A stretch of 64,000 bases of DNA, taken from contig CAJNDT010006142.1 of assembly GCA_905221615.1 (NCBI GenBank), positions 62,001 to 126,000 of the forward strand. Reading direction: 5' to 3'. Below are positions 19,325 to 28,878 of this stretch, one piece after another. The DNA comes from Symbiodinium sp. CCMP2592. Its lineage: Eukaryota > Sar > Dinophyceae > Suessiales > Symbiodiniaceae. How positions within the stretch are numbered: the stretch's first letter is position 1; each line of letters opens with the position of its first letter. The notes beneath the pieces were generated by a model that did no database searches, was not told the origin of the DNA, and saw only the letters and a program-made list of their open reading frames with translations. The translations under genes were made by a program, and so were the position numbers.

Positions 19325-19937
19325 AATAACATTGACCAGTGCTTTGCTGGGTGAGCTACACATGTTCATGCGCCGCAATTCATGTTTTAAAATGCTTCGT
19401 TATGTACGCCGCAGCCATTTCTTCAGTGCAACGACCTTTGCGACGATGTACAAAAGTGCCATGACTGGAAAGCTGCAACCCACGCATAAGGCATTGAACA
19501 GCCGGCCGAGGCACAATCCGGTCCACAAGGAGCAAAAGCGCAGACGCAGACAAGCGTCGTCGGCGAATAAAACACCGCAACCATATCCACCACTACGAAC
19601 ACAAATCCTTCGCATTGCGGAAGAACGGGAGGAGCAAGATGAAGACCCGGAAACCATCCCAACACCGGGCATTCCGGCACCGAGCACTCCACCATACCCT
19701 CCGGACACGCCGATTGCTTCGGGGGACATACGTGAGGTCATCAATCTCATCCACCAGCTTCACACATCCATGACCGAGGAGCGGGCAACGCTGGAACGCT
19801 TGGCCCAGCAAGTTATTACGGTCTTGACAACGCAACATGAAGCCGCTACTGGCATTATGGCAAGTTGTAAATGCTGTAAACAACAACTTGATATTTTGGA
19901 GAGCATAATGCGGCAGGACACACCAGACTGGTCCTAA
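19263..19937 (+). CDS. Post-RT ORF with basic region and coiled coil
   Basis: A 224-residue frame overlapping the end of the RT. A basic run lies at about residues 88-96 (KEQKRRRRQ), then a Pro-rich linker, then a probable coiled coil near the C-terminus (TSMTEERATLERLAQQVITV). Two CxxC-like cysteines (CKCC) lie close to the end. The N-terminal third may be the RT thumb in a shifted frame. I do not recognise the family. Confidence 0.4.
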   Translation: MPFEPCVTSTWQLDTATVSCRITLTSALLGELHMFMRRNSCFKMLRYVRRSHFFSATTFATMYKSAMTGKLQPTHKALNSRPRHNPVHKEQKRRRRQASSANKTPQPYPPLRTQILRIAEEREEQDEDPETIPTPGIPAPSTPPYPPDTPIASGDIREVINLIHQLHTSMTEERATLERLAQQVITVLTTQHEAATGIMASCKCCKQQLDILESIMRQDTPDWS

Positions 19938-20086
19938 AGCCAAACAAAGCGACAGTAACGGAGGCGGAAAAAGTTGCTTTGTGCGGAACACGACTTCCTA
20001 CATTGTGTAAAGCATTACAACACATTCGCTTGTACCCTCAGTTTTTGGCTCACGTGTCGGAAAGCATTAGCAGAGGTTGATTCGCG

Positions 20087-20350
20087 ATGAACAATCCTCC
20101 AGCACTCACGGAGATATCATCTACATCGGCACTCACAGATGCTGAAGCCCGACGTGAGGCTCTTGCTCAGGCCTTCTTGGAAGTTTTGACCGAACGCCAC
20201 GAGCATGCATCGGACGCCGGCAGTGAGATCTCTACATTCAGCGCTTGGGCCTTTCGGGATCGCCTTGCAGAGTTCATCGTTCAAACAGAACGGGAGCTCA
20301 CGGAGTTGAAACAAAGAGTTGCAATACTTGAGGCACTCTTACGAACATGA
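20087..20350 (+). CDS. Small acidic helical ORF (87 aa)
   Basis: Starts at a clean ATG after a stop-rich gap. Nearly the whole length is predicted helical by eye (EARREALAQAFLEVLTERHE; ERELTELKQRVAILEALL with heptad leucines). It is the first of four consecutive small ORFs between the RT and the right terminal repeat. No homology recognised. Confidence 0.35.
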   Translation: MNNPPALTEISSTSALTDAEARREALAQAFLEVLTERHEHASDAGSEISTFSAWAFRDRLAEFIVQTERELTELKQRVAILEALLRT

Positions 20351-20499
20351 GAGCCACCACCGAGCAGTGAACTAGATCCGTACAATAATCTGCGCTGCAA
20401 AACAAGCGCCTGTGCATGCTTGCATTTTTCATAACCATTCACAAAGCAAACATTTATAACTGCGCAGCTGTTCAGCTCATACTTTGATGTGTTGGAACC

Positions 20500-20733
20500 A
20501 TGGATCGAAGTACCAGATCGAGATCCCCACGAGCATCAGAGTGGAGGTGGCATTGGGCCGCCAATGGCTCTTCATGGTGGCGCGAACACTTTATTGCTTC
20601 CAGAGATTGGATCAATAGCCGTACGCAACAACATGATCCAATTGAAAACTCACCTACTACGGCAACCCCGGGAGCAACCTCCACAACTTCGACCCCTCCA
20701 ACATTTAAGAGGAAGAGATCACGCACTCCGTGA
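20500..20733 (+). CDS. Small Ser/Arg/Trp-rich ORF (77 aa)
   Basis: Begins MDRSTRSRSPR and contains four tryptophans within 20 residues. It ends in a Thr/Pro-rich segment and a basic KRKRSR tail. The RS-type start suggests a nucleic-acid-associated or nuclear peptide, but nothing firm can be said. Flanked by about 150-bp gaps. Confidence 0.3.
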   Translation: MDRSTRSRSPRASEWRWHWAANGSSWWREHFIASRDWINSRTQQHDPIENSPTTATPGATSTTSTPPTFKRKRSRTP

Positions 20734-20965
20734 CTAGCACAGTTGAGCTGATAATTAAATGCACTCATTGCTGCGTTCCGCGGCCAACGTGCACAGCAAA
20801 GCTGCGGCAAATTTCCGAAAGGCAGGACGGTTTTGTCAGTTAAGAGCATAGCCATTGACATGCAGCACCTCCTTGCGGGCACAAACAGCATCGGTTGAGC
20901 TGGTACGAGACAGCTTTGTATGTTCTTTTCGTGCTTTTACTGCCGCAGCCGTTTGGTAAGGCTAC

Positions 20966-21346
20966 ATGCCGACCCACAACACGATTCCATCTACCCCTCA
21001 TGACAATGGGGGCGACATCAGTTCTTGGGGCTCCGATGAACTGGCAGCGTTCCTGCGGAAAGACGACTTTCAGCATGCGTCTTCAAGCGCCGTCGTGAAT
21101 CCTGAGGTGGCACCAGACTATACGATATCCATTAAGAAGAAGAATGACAGCGGGGACGACATTAGTTCTTGGGGCTTTGATGAATTGGCAGCGTTCACGC
21201 AGAAAGACGACATTCAACATGCTTCTTCAAGCACCGTCGTGAACCCTGAGGTGGCACCAGACTCTACTGTGTCCAGTAAGAAGAAGAAGAAGTGCCGGAG
21301 TAGAACTTCAACCAGAAATTCGTCACCGATTTTCACAACAAAGTAA
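20966..21346 (+). CDS. ORF with a duplicated 48-residue unit
   Basis: 126 residues. Two successive copies of a 48-residue unit (ISSWGxDELAAFxxKDD, then QHASSSxVVNPEVAPD) precede a Lys-rich stretch and a short tail. The duplication is in frame, with most differences conservative, so the peptide was under selection at least for a time. Function unknown. Confidence 0.4.
   Translation: MPTHNTIPSTPHDNGGDISSWGSDELAAFLRKDDFQHASSSAVVNPEVAPDYTISIKKKNDSGDDISSWGFDELAAFTQKDDIQHASSSTVVNPEVAPDSTVSSKKKKKCRSRTSTRNSSPIFTTK
21014..21300 (+). repeat. In-frame 144-bp tandem repeat (2 copies)
   Basis: Unit 1 spans 21014-21157 and unit 2 spans 21158-21300, in the same frame as the ORF at 20966. The two share long identical runs (for example GTTCTTGGGGCT) with scattered substitutions. 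Confidence 0.8.
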
Positions 21347-21451
21347 GATCACAAGAAGAAGAAAAAGACAAAGCAGCAACAGCAACAGCGTTCTTTTTCG
21401 TCATCAACATCCAGTGCATCCCCTACACCGGCAGCACCTGCAGCTACACCT

Positions 21452-21655
21452 TTGCATCGGTCTCCTTCTCGAGAGCCGTGGTCATCGGATTCCGTGGCAC
21501 CATATGACACAGTGTACCTGCCGGTGGTGTACAGGCGATCTGCCAGAGCATGCGCCAAGATGCTGGTCCGTGCCGGCCTTCGTTGCCAGTGTCATTTTAA
21601 GCTTCTGAGGGAATGCCCGACACTTCAGCGTCTCAATTCCGATAGCGAACGATAA
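21452..21655 (+). CDS. Small Arg/Cys-containing ORF (67 aa)
   Basis: Last small ORF before the right terminal repeat. It begins MHRSPSREP and has a compact C-terminal half (RRSARACAKMLVRAGLRCQC). No motif recognised. It starts inside a serine/proline-coding stretch that is open upstream in the same region, so the true start is uncertain. Confidence 0.3.
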   Translation: MHRSPSREPWSSDSVAPYDTVYLPVVYRRSARACAKMLVRAGLRCQCHFKLLRECPTLQRLNSDSER

Positions 21656-21697
21656 TTGCTTCTGTGAACAAAACATTGCTTCGCCCCGGTTGGGGCT

Positions 21698-22046
21698 GTG
21701 TGTGTGTGTGTGAACCTCCCTAGCACATGGGAGCAGAGGGTCACTTCTATCGTCGATAGCTCTCTATTGTCAGCCGCATGTTGTGTTTTCAACCTGTACA
21801 TGATTTTGCAGGGGAGTGCGGCCTGGCTGTGGGACCGCGCTCAACGAAGCTACCACAGTCATGGGATACCGAGTCTGATCAACTCGGCGTACCTGCACAA
21901 CTTTCGGCAGCCCCCTGTGGTGCCAAGATTAGCTCCAGGACAGGCCCCCTGAGGTGTCCAGATAAGACAAGTGCATGCATAACCAGCAAGTGCAACATGC
22001 CTCTCTCTTCCTTCCTTTCTTCACTCGTGCTCTTGGCCGAATCAAT
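21698..22046 (+). repeat. Right direct terminal repeat
   Basis: Second copy of 12071-12457 in the same orientation, ending at the shared GGCCGAATCAAT. It begins with a shorter GT run. The bases after it (22047-22275) contain a second short GT run and no gene. Confidence 0.85.
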
Positions 22047-22275
22047 GTGTGTGTGTGAACTCCTCTCGTACATGAGGTAAGGGGCTCACAACCCAACAAC
22101 GTTTTACAACACAGCATGTCATGTTTCTCTTTTTCGTTTGCAGGAGCACGGCGCCACAGTTCGAGCCGTGCCAACGAAGCTAAGAACTGTGGTGGAAGCA
22201 CTCAAGGACGCTTGAGTGTGTACCTGCCAAAGCTGGGGCCGTTGTGCCAGCAAGCTTCGAGGGCTCCTGTGCCAA

Positions 22276-22463
22276 TATTAGTTTCGCAGTTACCGCAGAG
22301 AATGTTGCAATCATTGCATTCTGCATCTGACATGCGTGATGGCTCGACCCCCCATGACTCATCACACGTTGTAGTGGGCTGGCTTGTGCAAGTGCAGCTA
22401 GAGTCTAGAGTATGTACTTTAAGTGCATCTGTCCGCGAGTGCAGAAAACACTTTCCAAGTGTG
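22276..22463 (+). repeat. Dispersed repeat of about 190 bp, copy 1
   Basis: Matches 58959-59144, both beginning TATTAGTTTCGCAGTTACCG and ending in CACTTTCCAAGTGTG, with a few small indels. The second copy starts exactly where the old tyrosine-recombinase element ends. The next 200 bases here hold no recognisable gene. Confidence 0.8.
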
Positions 22464-22674
22464 CTACAACGCTTTCCGTCACGGCGCCGTGGTGGTCTCA
22501 TTCTGAGGCAGTCCTCGTGCATGGGGATCCGTTCTTTCTCCTTCAGTGGAGATGCCGACTCTCTCCCTCGCGACGACTCTCGTTCATCATGTATTCATGC
22601 GGACCCGATGAGGCCTAAGGTACCGTTCAGTTCGGTTCAAGGCCCTCTCGTCCAGGTCCGGACGAGACCTGAGT

Positions 22675-24410
22675 GTTTCAGTGCTATATTCTCCAGGACG
22701 ACGTGGGCTAACTTCTCGGGTCCGCGGCCGGTCCGCAGCTTCGCTAGGCCCCGTGGAGAGGAGGTTCTCACGGCGAAGGAAAGAGACCGGGCGATTGCTG
22801 GCAACATTTTTGCTGATTTTTGTTGGGATATGGCTAAGCTAGAGGCACGCGGCCACATTAGCTTCCTTGTGCTAGAGCAGCCGGAAGACCTGGGTGCGAT
22901 GCCGGCAGGGCCGCACAAAGGCGAGAGACCGGCTAGCATGTGGCAGTGGCCACAGCGTGCGGAAGTTTTGCGGCTAGGCCTTGTCGCGGCGGCAGCTACC
23001 GGACTTTATTTATGTCGCTAGGGCCTCCGGGAACGAGGCGATGCTACCAGATCGACGGGGCTATGGCGGCGGGCTTTGTTCGCCTGGTCGCTGGCCCAGG
23101 TACCGCCGCGGCGATGCCGATGACCCTTCCTGGCTAGGGCCAGGGCAGGCTCCGAAACCGAGCCGGAGAAGGAGGCCTTCCAGATGGCGGAGCTTGGCGA
23201 GAAGGGCTGCAATCTGGTTAGAGACGAGGGGCTCCAGCGCGAGATCCTCGAGCTACTGCAGAAATGGATAGAGGGCCAGGATAAAAGTGAGCCTGGTTTT
23301 CTGGATATACCTGAGGAGCAGCCTCTACGTCTTCGGCTACTTCGCGTACTGCTGGAGATTGCTGGTGACCCGGATAGGGAGTTCCTTAGGCGAGCCGAGA
23401 CGGGGCTTTGTTTGAAGGGCTACCTAGGACTCCCCATGTCTTCGAGGAGCAGACGTCCTGGTGGCTAGAGATAAGTCAGATAAGTTCGAGGAGGACGTCA
23501 AGGAGGGGCAGATGACCCTGGGCGAGTTCAAGGCGAGGTTCGGCGAGGACCGGGCTATAGCTGCTTTGGCGGTGATTGGTCGAGGACGAGGAGAATTTTA
23601 AAATCGGATAGTCCATGATGCCATCCACGGCGTCAAGGTCTCCAACCGGATAGTCTGCGGGGATAAACTCCGGGCGCCCGGGGCTATAGGGAGAAGAAGC
23701 AGTTGCTACGGGACCTGGAGACTGAAGGCGAGGTAGCTTACTTACTCCGTCGCAGGCGACATCTCCAAGGCCCGCAGGCGCTGCAAGCGCCAGGAGCAGA
23801 CGGTTCCGGGCGATCCGGATAGTCAGATCGTCTATGTCAGCAGGTGGGCACCTTTGGGCTATCTCCGCCGAGCTACAGGGATAGGGGCCAAAGGGAGACA
23901 GGGGATACCTTTGACCTATCTCTTCCTTTCAGTCCTGGGCTATCCCTTTTAAGTGGGCGAAGACGAGAGGTGGCTACTGTGTGGAATGGCTCGGGATGGA
24001 GACCGACTACACGAACTACCGGCTAGGGATGTCGGAGAAGCGAGCTGGATGGCTGGCCAAGTGGCTGGGGGAGAGGTCTAGCACGGGCAAGGTCACGGCG
24101 AAGGAGATCCAGGGGCGTAAAGGGCTACTGGTAATTCCCACCATGCTGCGCGTCCTTATGACATGGCTAGCAGACAAGCCTGTACGGCTACTCCGAGGGC
24201 TACCTCCACTGAGCTTCTACACCGACGCCAAGGCCGAGTCCACGAGAGCATGGATAGGGGGTTGTTGGAGTTGGTTTTCTCTCGAAGTGGATAGGCTTGC
24301 TACCCTCGTCGGGATACGTCTCTGGGTCCCGGAGGGCGAGGATAGGAAGACCTCGCGAGTTGCCATCAGGGGCTACACGGATAGCAATCCCAATGAGTCC
24401 CTCTTGAAGA
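22675..24410 (+). pseudogene. Old tyrosine-recombinase retroelement, 5' part (MTase-like, RT, RNase H)
   Basis: Starts inside the methyltransferase-like domain (WANFSGPRPVRS, then LEQPEDLG and SMWQWP). It continues through the RT fingers and the post-catalytic region (YPFKWAKTRGG, VEWLGMETDY), then into RNase H (SFYTDAKAEST, RGYTD) up to NESLLK. Compared with the young copy at 25.7-35.8 kb the RT has lost the motif B and YADD region near 23840, and many frameshifts and stops are present. The sequence stops abruptly at 24410 and resumes at 57960. The 5' end is truncated relative to the full element. Confidence 0.8.
24395..24410 (+). repeat. 16-bp duplication bounding a 33.5-kb insertion
   Basis: GAGTCCCTCTTGAAGA occurs here and again at 57960-57975. 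The RNase H codons before the first copy and after the second fit together as one gene, so the pair behaves like a target-site duplication. Confidence 0.75.
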
Positions 24411-25694
24411 GCTGATGGCTCAAGCTTGAACTCCGCGAGTTCAGCAGCGTCAACTGCACTGGGGTTAGGGTGCAGGCTAACAAAGCTTGCTGGTGCGCGC
24501 CTCACAATGGCGCCGTCGAAAGAGCCTTCGCGAAAAGCTGGCATCGAATGGTCGATGCTTTGGGCGAATTGTGTACACCTTGCCTTCCCACTTGGGGGCA
24601 CCTCTCGAAACATGTTCCACACAGTAGTGCTGCTTGGGTTAGCGTGCACTTCTTGTTCTCTTAAGCTTGGTGCTTGGAAGGCGAAACGAGGGTGCCTCGC
24701 TGGGCCGCGCTTTTGGCTCACTACTTTGAAAGCTAAGCTTTTGTTTGGCGCTGGAGGCATTTTGCTTCCTAGGACGTCGACCGCTCCATGGCGGAGCTCT
24801 CTGTGGGCTAAGGATGGCGACCTTGGAGTTGCTGCAGAGAGCCATGACAGTAGCGATCAGGGAGCTGGCTCTGGTGATGCCGGCTTGAATGATCAGTGCA
24901 GTGAATACAGTCAACAGTTTGCTTCAACAACCGCTGTCCTCACTGGAGAGCGTATGTGCAATCAGTGCTGTGAGTGACAAGCAAGACCTTGCATGCTGCG
25001 GCTCTTCTGTGTCTTGTTGTTCTCAAGGACTAGAACTTGCTGATGTCTGCAATCAGTGCTGCGAGCGTGGTGTGTGCAATCAGTGCTGTGATGGTCTTCA
25101 GAGTGCTGAGATGAACCCTGCTGGTCAGGACTGTCGGGAGTGCCATCAGCGCGGTGATGGGTTTCAGGGCTTTTGCTGCGCCCCTTGCGCACATGCTGGC
25201 GCTGGATCGTGCGCTTGCTGCGCACATGACGGCGCAGATGCCTGGCGCAATCGTGCTGCGATGGATCTGAGGGCGTCTGCTGCGCTCCATGCGCGTGTGA
25301 TTGCGCAGATTGGCGTGCTTGGGGCGCACCTGAATGCGCTGATGACTGCTGTGACTTCGAAGGTGCGGCGGGCCGCCAGTGCTACATCTTCGACCCGTCG
25401 ATCACGGAGCCCTTGACCGCAGGACCCTGCTGTAAGCACGGGATGCGGACCCAATGACCGAAGACCCACAGGGCAAATAGTGAAGTGAGAAAGCCCACTG
25501 GGGCTATCAAAAGTGCAAACAAGACCCACAGGAGGCCATGTTGGGGACCGGACCCTAGAATCGGGCGGGTGTCGGTCGAGAGTAGCTTCGCAGCCCCGAG
25601 AAGTCCGTGCCCAAAACCTTTGCTGAGTTTGTGCCGTGCGCTTTTTCGCACAATCCTGCTGACTTTCTTGATCAGGAATGTGTCGAAGTTTGGT
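24411..25694. other. Unrecognised sequence left of the young YR element
   Basis: No supported gene. A + frame at 24889-25416 is Cys-rich because of a repeated phrase TGCAATCAGTGCTG (about 24957, 25050, 25074) rather than an obvious protein family. A minus-strand frame at 25382-25651 has two hydrophobic stretches but no other support. It is probably part of the DNA inserted at the 16-bp duplication, of unknown type. Confidence 0.4.
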
Positions 25695-25925
25695 TACGCA
25701 CTCGTGCCGAGGGACGAGGTACGACAGTGTATGCTAGCGCCAGTATCCCTCGGGGAAACATCGAAGGTGTTTCGCTAGAAAACGTCGAAGGGGTTTTCCT
25801 CTGAAGCTAAACAGAACGAAGCTTGTCTGTTTGCTAGAGTGCCTGCACATGGCCGGTGAAGCAGTGCTACTCCGTGGCCATTGTGCTGAAAGGCCCCCAG
25901 CTATTGGGGGGCAAATTTCGAGTGC
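25695..25925 (+). repeat. Split direct repeat A1
   Basis: Identical to 35462-35692 except one base (A/T at the position following CCTCTG). Contains a spliced-leader-like stretch at 25871-25892 and directly after it a hairpin with GCCCCCA and TGGGGGGC arms. Confidence 0.9.
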
Positions 25926-26311
25926 GGGTAGGAAGGGGAACAGGGCTAATTAGCCCTGCTTTGGGTGCGCTGCCATGTCGGACAGCGACGCTACCCTGGC
26001 GCCGACCACGCCGCCAGATGGCGCAGCCGCTACGGCCGTCGACTGCGCTACTGTGGTTGGGGCTAAGTACTTCGTGTCCTACCGAGGTTCCCACGCTAGG
26101 GGGGGACGATACCGCGGGGGCTCCTTCCGGGGAGGTACCCTCGTGGGTCCCGCAGACCCCAGCTAGCGACCCACAGCCCGAAGAGACCGGAGTGCTCTTC
26201 GGGGGCTGGGAGATGGAGGCAGAGCTAGAAGCGCAGGCTACGGTCCAGCAGGAACGTAGGCGCACGCTAGACAGGGCCTACCGGCATCTCTCCAGCTAAG
26301 GGTTTGGGGTC

Positions 26312-28264
26312 TTGGAGCTAGCAGTGGTGGATCTGGACGACGCGGAGGATGTCGCCAAGCAGCCAGCTCGAGAGCTAGGTATCCCATATCAGCCGTGGCT
26401 ATGGGATGGTGTCTACTGTTGGCTGCAAGAAGCGCGGCAGGAGGCTACTGTCTATCAGAGGGTGCACGGCTACTTCCAGGACGATATCACCTGGAGAGCC
26501 CGGATACCACCGCTACCTGCGCCAAGGGAAGAGGTCGAAGACGCGGTGCATCAGCCACCTGCGCCGCTAAGACCTCCCCCCAGGGAGCGGAATCGGAAGA
26601 CGCTACAGCCCAGCACGATCAGTGCGGCTAGAGAGGAGCGACTGCTAGAGGTTTGGGCGAGGAAGCTCCGTGAAGAGCTGCTAGAGATACATGCCCCGGT
26701 TCTCGCTAAGCTGCACGGGAGTCTAGACCCCGCGAGGGCAGCTATGTTGCTTCCGGGGAAGACCCGGGCGTCGACCTTGAAGCGCTACCTGAGCTACTAC
26801 AGGCAGTGGCGCCAATGGCTCCACGCAGCTAAGCTCAGGCCGCCCCCGGGCACCGCCGCGGACCTGGTGGATTACCTCCTCACTAGGAGTGATGAACCCT
26901 GCGGCCGTTCGGTCCCAGAAGCTATTCTCAAGGCTATCTCCTGGATGGAGAAGGTGGCCGGTTTCCCGGTGGAGCTAAGGACCACCTTTGGTCGCCTGGT
27001 CTGGGCCGCTAAGGACAGCATTGTGGAGCAGCTAGCGGAGGGGGCCCCCTTGATCAAGAGAGCGCCCCGCTATCCCGTCTACATGCTGGTGCAGCTAGAG
27101 CTCGTGGTCATCAACCCCGCCCTGGCCGCAGGCTGGCGGATCTGGGCCTGGGCTAAGTTGGTCAAGGTCTGGGCCACGCTAAGATGGTCGGACCTTCAGG
27201 CTATCCTGCCGGCCGAGCTAGTGATGGTGGAGGGGCGACTCACCACCATCCTCCGGAAGACCAAGACTTCCGGCGCTACGAGAAGGGTCAAGGAGCTACC
27301 GGTCGTGGTGTCCGAGCACGCCTTTCTGGTCGCTAAGAGCTGGCTGGTGACCGGCTTCGACCTCCTCAAGGCCCACGCTAACTACGCCCGGGATTACCTC
27401 ATGCCGCGGCTGGGCCGGGCTGGGCAACTGGAGAAGAAGATGGCTACCTATGCGGACGCTATGGTGGCAACCGCGGGGCTGCTGGCTATCATGGGCTACC
27501 CACGGGAGGTCCAGGGCTATTGGACGGAGCACAGTGAGCGCTCGGTGCTACCAACAGGTTTGGCGCTAAAGGAGATCCCCCCGCAAGACAAGGATCTGCT
27601 AGGGCGTTGGAAACCCGAGGGGTCCGACGTGTACGCTAGATCCTATGCGGGTAGGGTGTCCCGTCTCCAAGCCCTCTTCGCTAAGACAGCTAGGGGGGAC
27701 GACCGCTACGAGGCGCTCGACGAGCGTGAAATCGCCGCGGACCTCGAGCCCTGGCTAGAAGAGAGGGCCAAGCTAACCCACAGCCAGGCTATCGACATGG
27801 CGGCGAGGCTGCGGAAGATCTGGATGGAGGGCCTGCTAGGAGCCCCGACCGAGGCGGAAGAGCTAGAGGTTCCCGAGGGACCGGACGAGCCCGCGGAACC
27901 GCTAGTGGCCGGGAGTAGCTCCGAGGCCTCTGCAGAGGTCGTGGAACGGCCCGCTAAGAAGCAGGCCAGGGTTCCCGACCGCAGCCAGGGCAGCTATGTA
28001 ATCGTAGAGGTCCCAGGTGCCATTTTCCGCCTGCACAAAGCGGGCGCTACAGGTTGCTGGATGGGGAAGCGGCGTGCTTTCCGCAACGCTAGGGTTTTTC
28101 ATTCGGTTCCGGAGCCGCACGAGTACACACATGTGTGCAAGCTATGCTGGCCGAACCAGGGGGCTATCTCCGAAGGGGACGCTAGCGAAGGATCGCTCGC
28201 TAACTCGGAAGATGACGAGGCCCCAGAGGATCACGCACCGGGGTCCGCTAGCAGTCATCCTTGA
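26312..28264 (+). CDS. Tyrosine recombinase (integrase) of the YR element
   Basis: The frame runs 650 codons and holds a full recombinase. A core-binding helical domain spans about residues 150-235 (TLKRYLSYYRQWRQWL). The catalytic set is TLRWSD (R291), LRKTKTSG (K316/K318), EHSER (H407-x-x-R410), GRWKPEGSDVY (Trp, then nucleophile Y441). A C-terminal extension has a Cys/His-rich patch (HVCKLCW). It would integrate circular cDNA. The true N-terminus is unclear. An upstream ATG at 25975 (MSDSDATLAP) reads a plausible leader, but a frameshift and a TAA at 26297 separate it. The recombinase is the first ORF, unlike the usual DIRS/Ngaro order. Confidence 0.85.
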   Translation: MELAVVDLDDAEDVAKQPARELGIPYQPWLWDGVYCWLQEARQEATVYQRVHGYFQDDITWRARIPPLPAPREEVEDAVHQPPAPLRPPPRERNRKTLQPSTISAAREERLLEVWARKLREELLEIHAPVLAKLHGSLDPARAAMLLPGKTRASTLKRYLSYYRQWRQWLHAAKLRPPPGTAADLVDYLLTRSDEPCGRSVPEAILKAISWMEKVAGFPVELRTTFGRLVWAAKDSIVEQLAEGAPLIKRAPRYPVYMLVQLELVVINPALAAGWRIWAWAKLVKVWATLRWSDLQAILPAELVMVEGRLTTILRKTKTSGATRRVKELPVVVSEHAFLVAKSWLVTGFDLLKAHANYARDYLMPRLGRAGQLEKKMATYADAMVATAGLLAIMGYPREVQGYWTEHSERSVLPTGLALKEIPPQDKDLLGRWKPEGSDVYARSYAGRVSRLQALFAKTARGDDRYEALDEREIAADLEPWLEERAKLTHSQAIDMAARLRKIWMEGLLGAPTEAEELEVPEGPDEPAEPLVAGSSSEASAEVVERPAKKQARVPDRSQGSYVIVEVPGAIFRLHKAGATGCWMGKRRAFRNARVFHSVPEPHEYTHVCKLCWPNQGAISEGDASEGSLANSEDDEAPEDHAPGSASSHP

Positions 28265-28416
28265 GCGCAGGGCGTGCTAAGCCGCCGAACTCGCACTCGC
28301 ACTGAGGCTAGAAAGGCTGCTAGGTCGGCACCCTCTTTTCCTTTCCCCTCTGTCTCCCTCTCTCTCTCTCTCTCCCTCCCTTGCGAAACGCCGCTAGTTT
28401 TTAAAGGGGGTGTGCT

Positions 28417-28479
<63 letters not shown>

Positions 28480-28878
28480 GGAGAAAGAAGAGAGTGGAGG
28501 GAACCACGTTCTTGCTACATGTCACTTGCTGTTGCCTGTGTTGTGCTTTCGTGTTCCGCTAGTGTCTTGCAGGAGGAGCAAGGAGCGAAGGCAGGCGCTA
28601 GGAAACCGGGGCCGGGCGACCCCTCGTCTGGCCACCCAGGGAACACAGGAGCTAGGTGAGGAGCCAGTGCTTGCGCTAGGTCCGTCTTGCAGGAAGGAGC
28701 TAAGGAGCGGAGGAAGGCGCTACGAAACGTGCGGGCCTTGCACCCGCGAGGCAACAGGGCTACAAAGGAGCTAGGCGCAGGAGCCAGTGACAGTGCTAAA
28801 CCTCCTCCCACGGGTAGCTTCGGCTTCGCTACCTTGGGGTAGCTAGATTTTCTTTAGCCGTTTCACCTGATCCGCGCC
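28265..28878. other. Spacer with CT and poly-G tracts
   Basis: Between recombinase and Gag-like ORFs. Contains a CT-rich tract (about 28345-28380) and a run of 60 G (28418-28477), then GCTA-rich sequence with two similar blocks beginning TTGCAGGA (about 28568 and 28687). The long frame across it is low-complexity and not supported as a gene. Confidence 0.6.
28418..28477 (+). repeat. Homopolymer of 60 G
   Basis: Uninterrupted G run following TGTGCTC and preceding CCGGAG. Potential G-quadruplex. The length in an assembly may be inaccurate. Confidence 0.9.

Larger units (their letters stand above)
12071..22046 (+). mobile_element. Retroelement with direct terminal repeats and an atypical RT
   Basis: Two direct repeats (12071-12457 and 21698-22046) bound about 9.2 kb of A/C-rich DNA. 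The coding content lies on the + strand: a Gln/Pro-rich protein, several small ORFs, a broken reverse transcriptase at about 18.2-19.3 kb, and short ORFs after it. RT plus long direct repeats without a recognisable integrase resembles Penelope-like elements with pseudo-LTRs, but no GIY-YIG endonuclease was seen. The assignment to a class is therefore tentative. Confidence 0.5.

Noticed and set aside
20042-20052. TTTTTGGCTCA as a relict spliced leader
   Set aside because: The upstream half of the leader does not match and no insertion boundary is seen here.
24889-25416. Cys-rich ORF that could be a metal-binding protein
   Set aside because: The cysteines come from a repeated DNA phrase (TGCAATCAGTGCTG) and the composition is frame-dependent; no conserved family.
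28274-28774. Poly-Gly ORF across the 60-G run
   Set aside because: The frame exists only because of the homopolymer; the length of the run is uncertain and the flanks are low-complexity.
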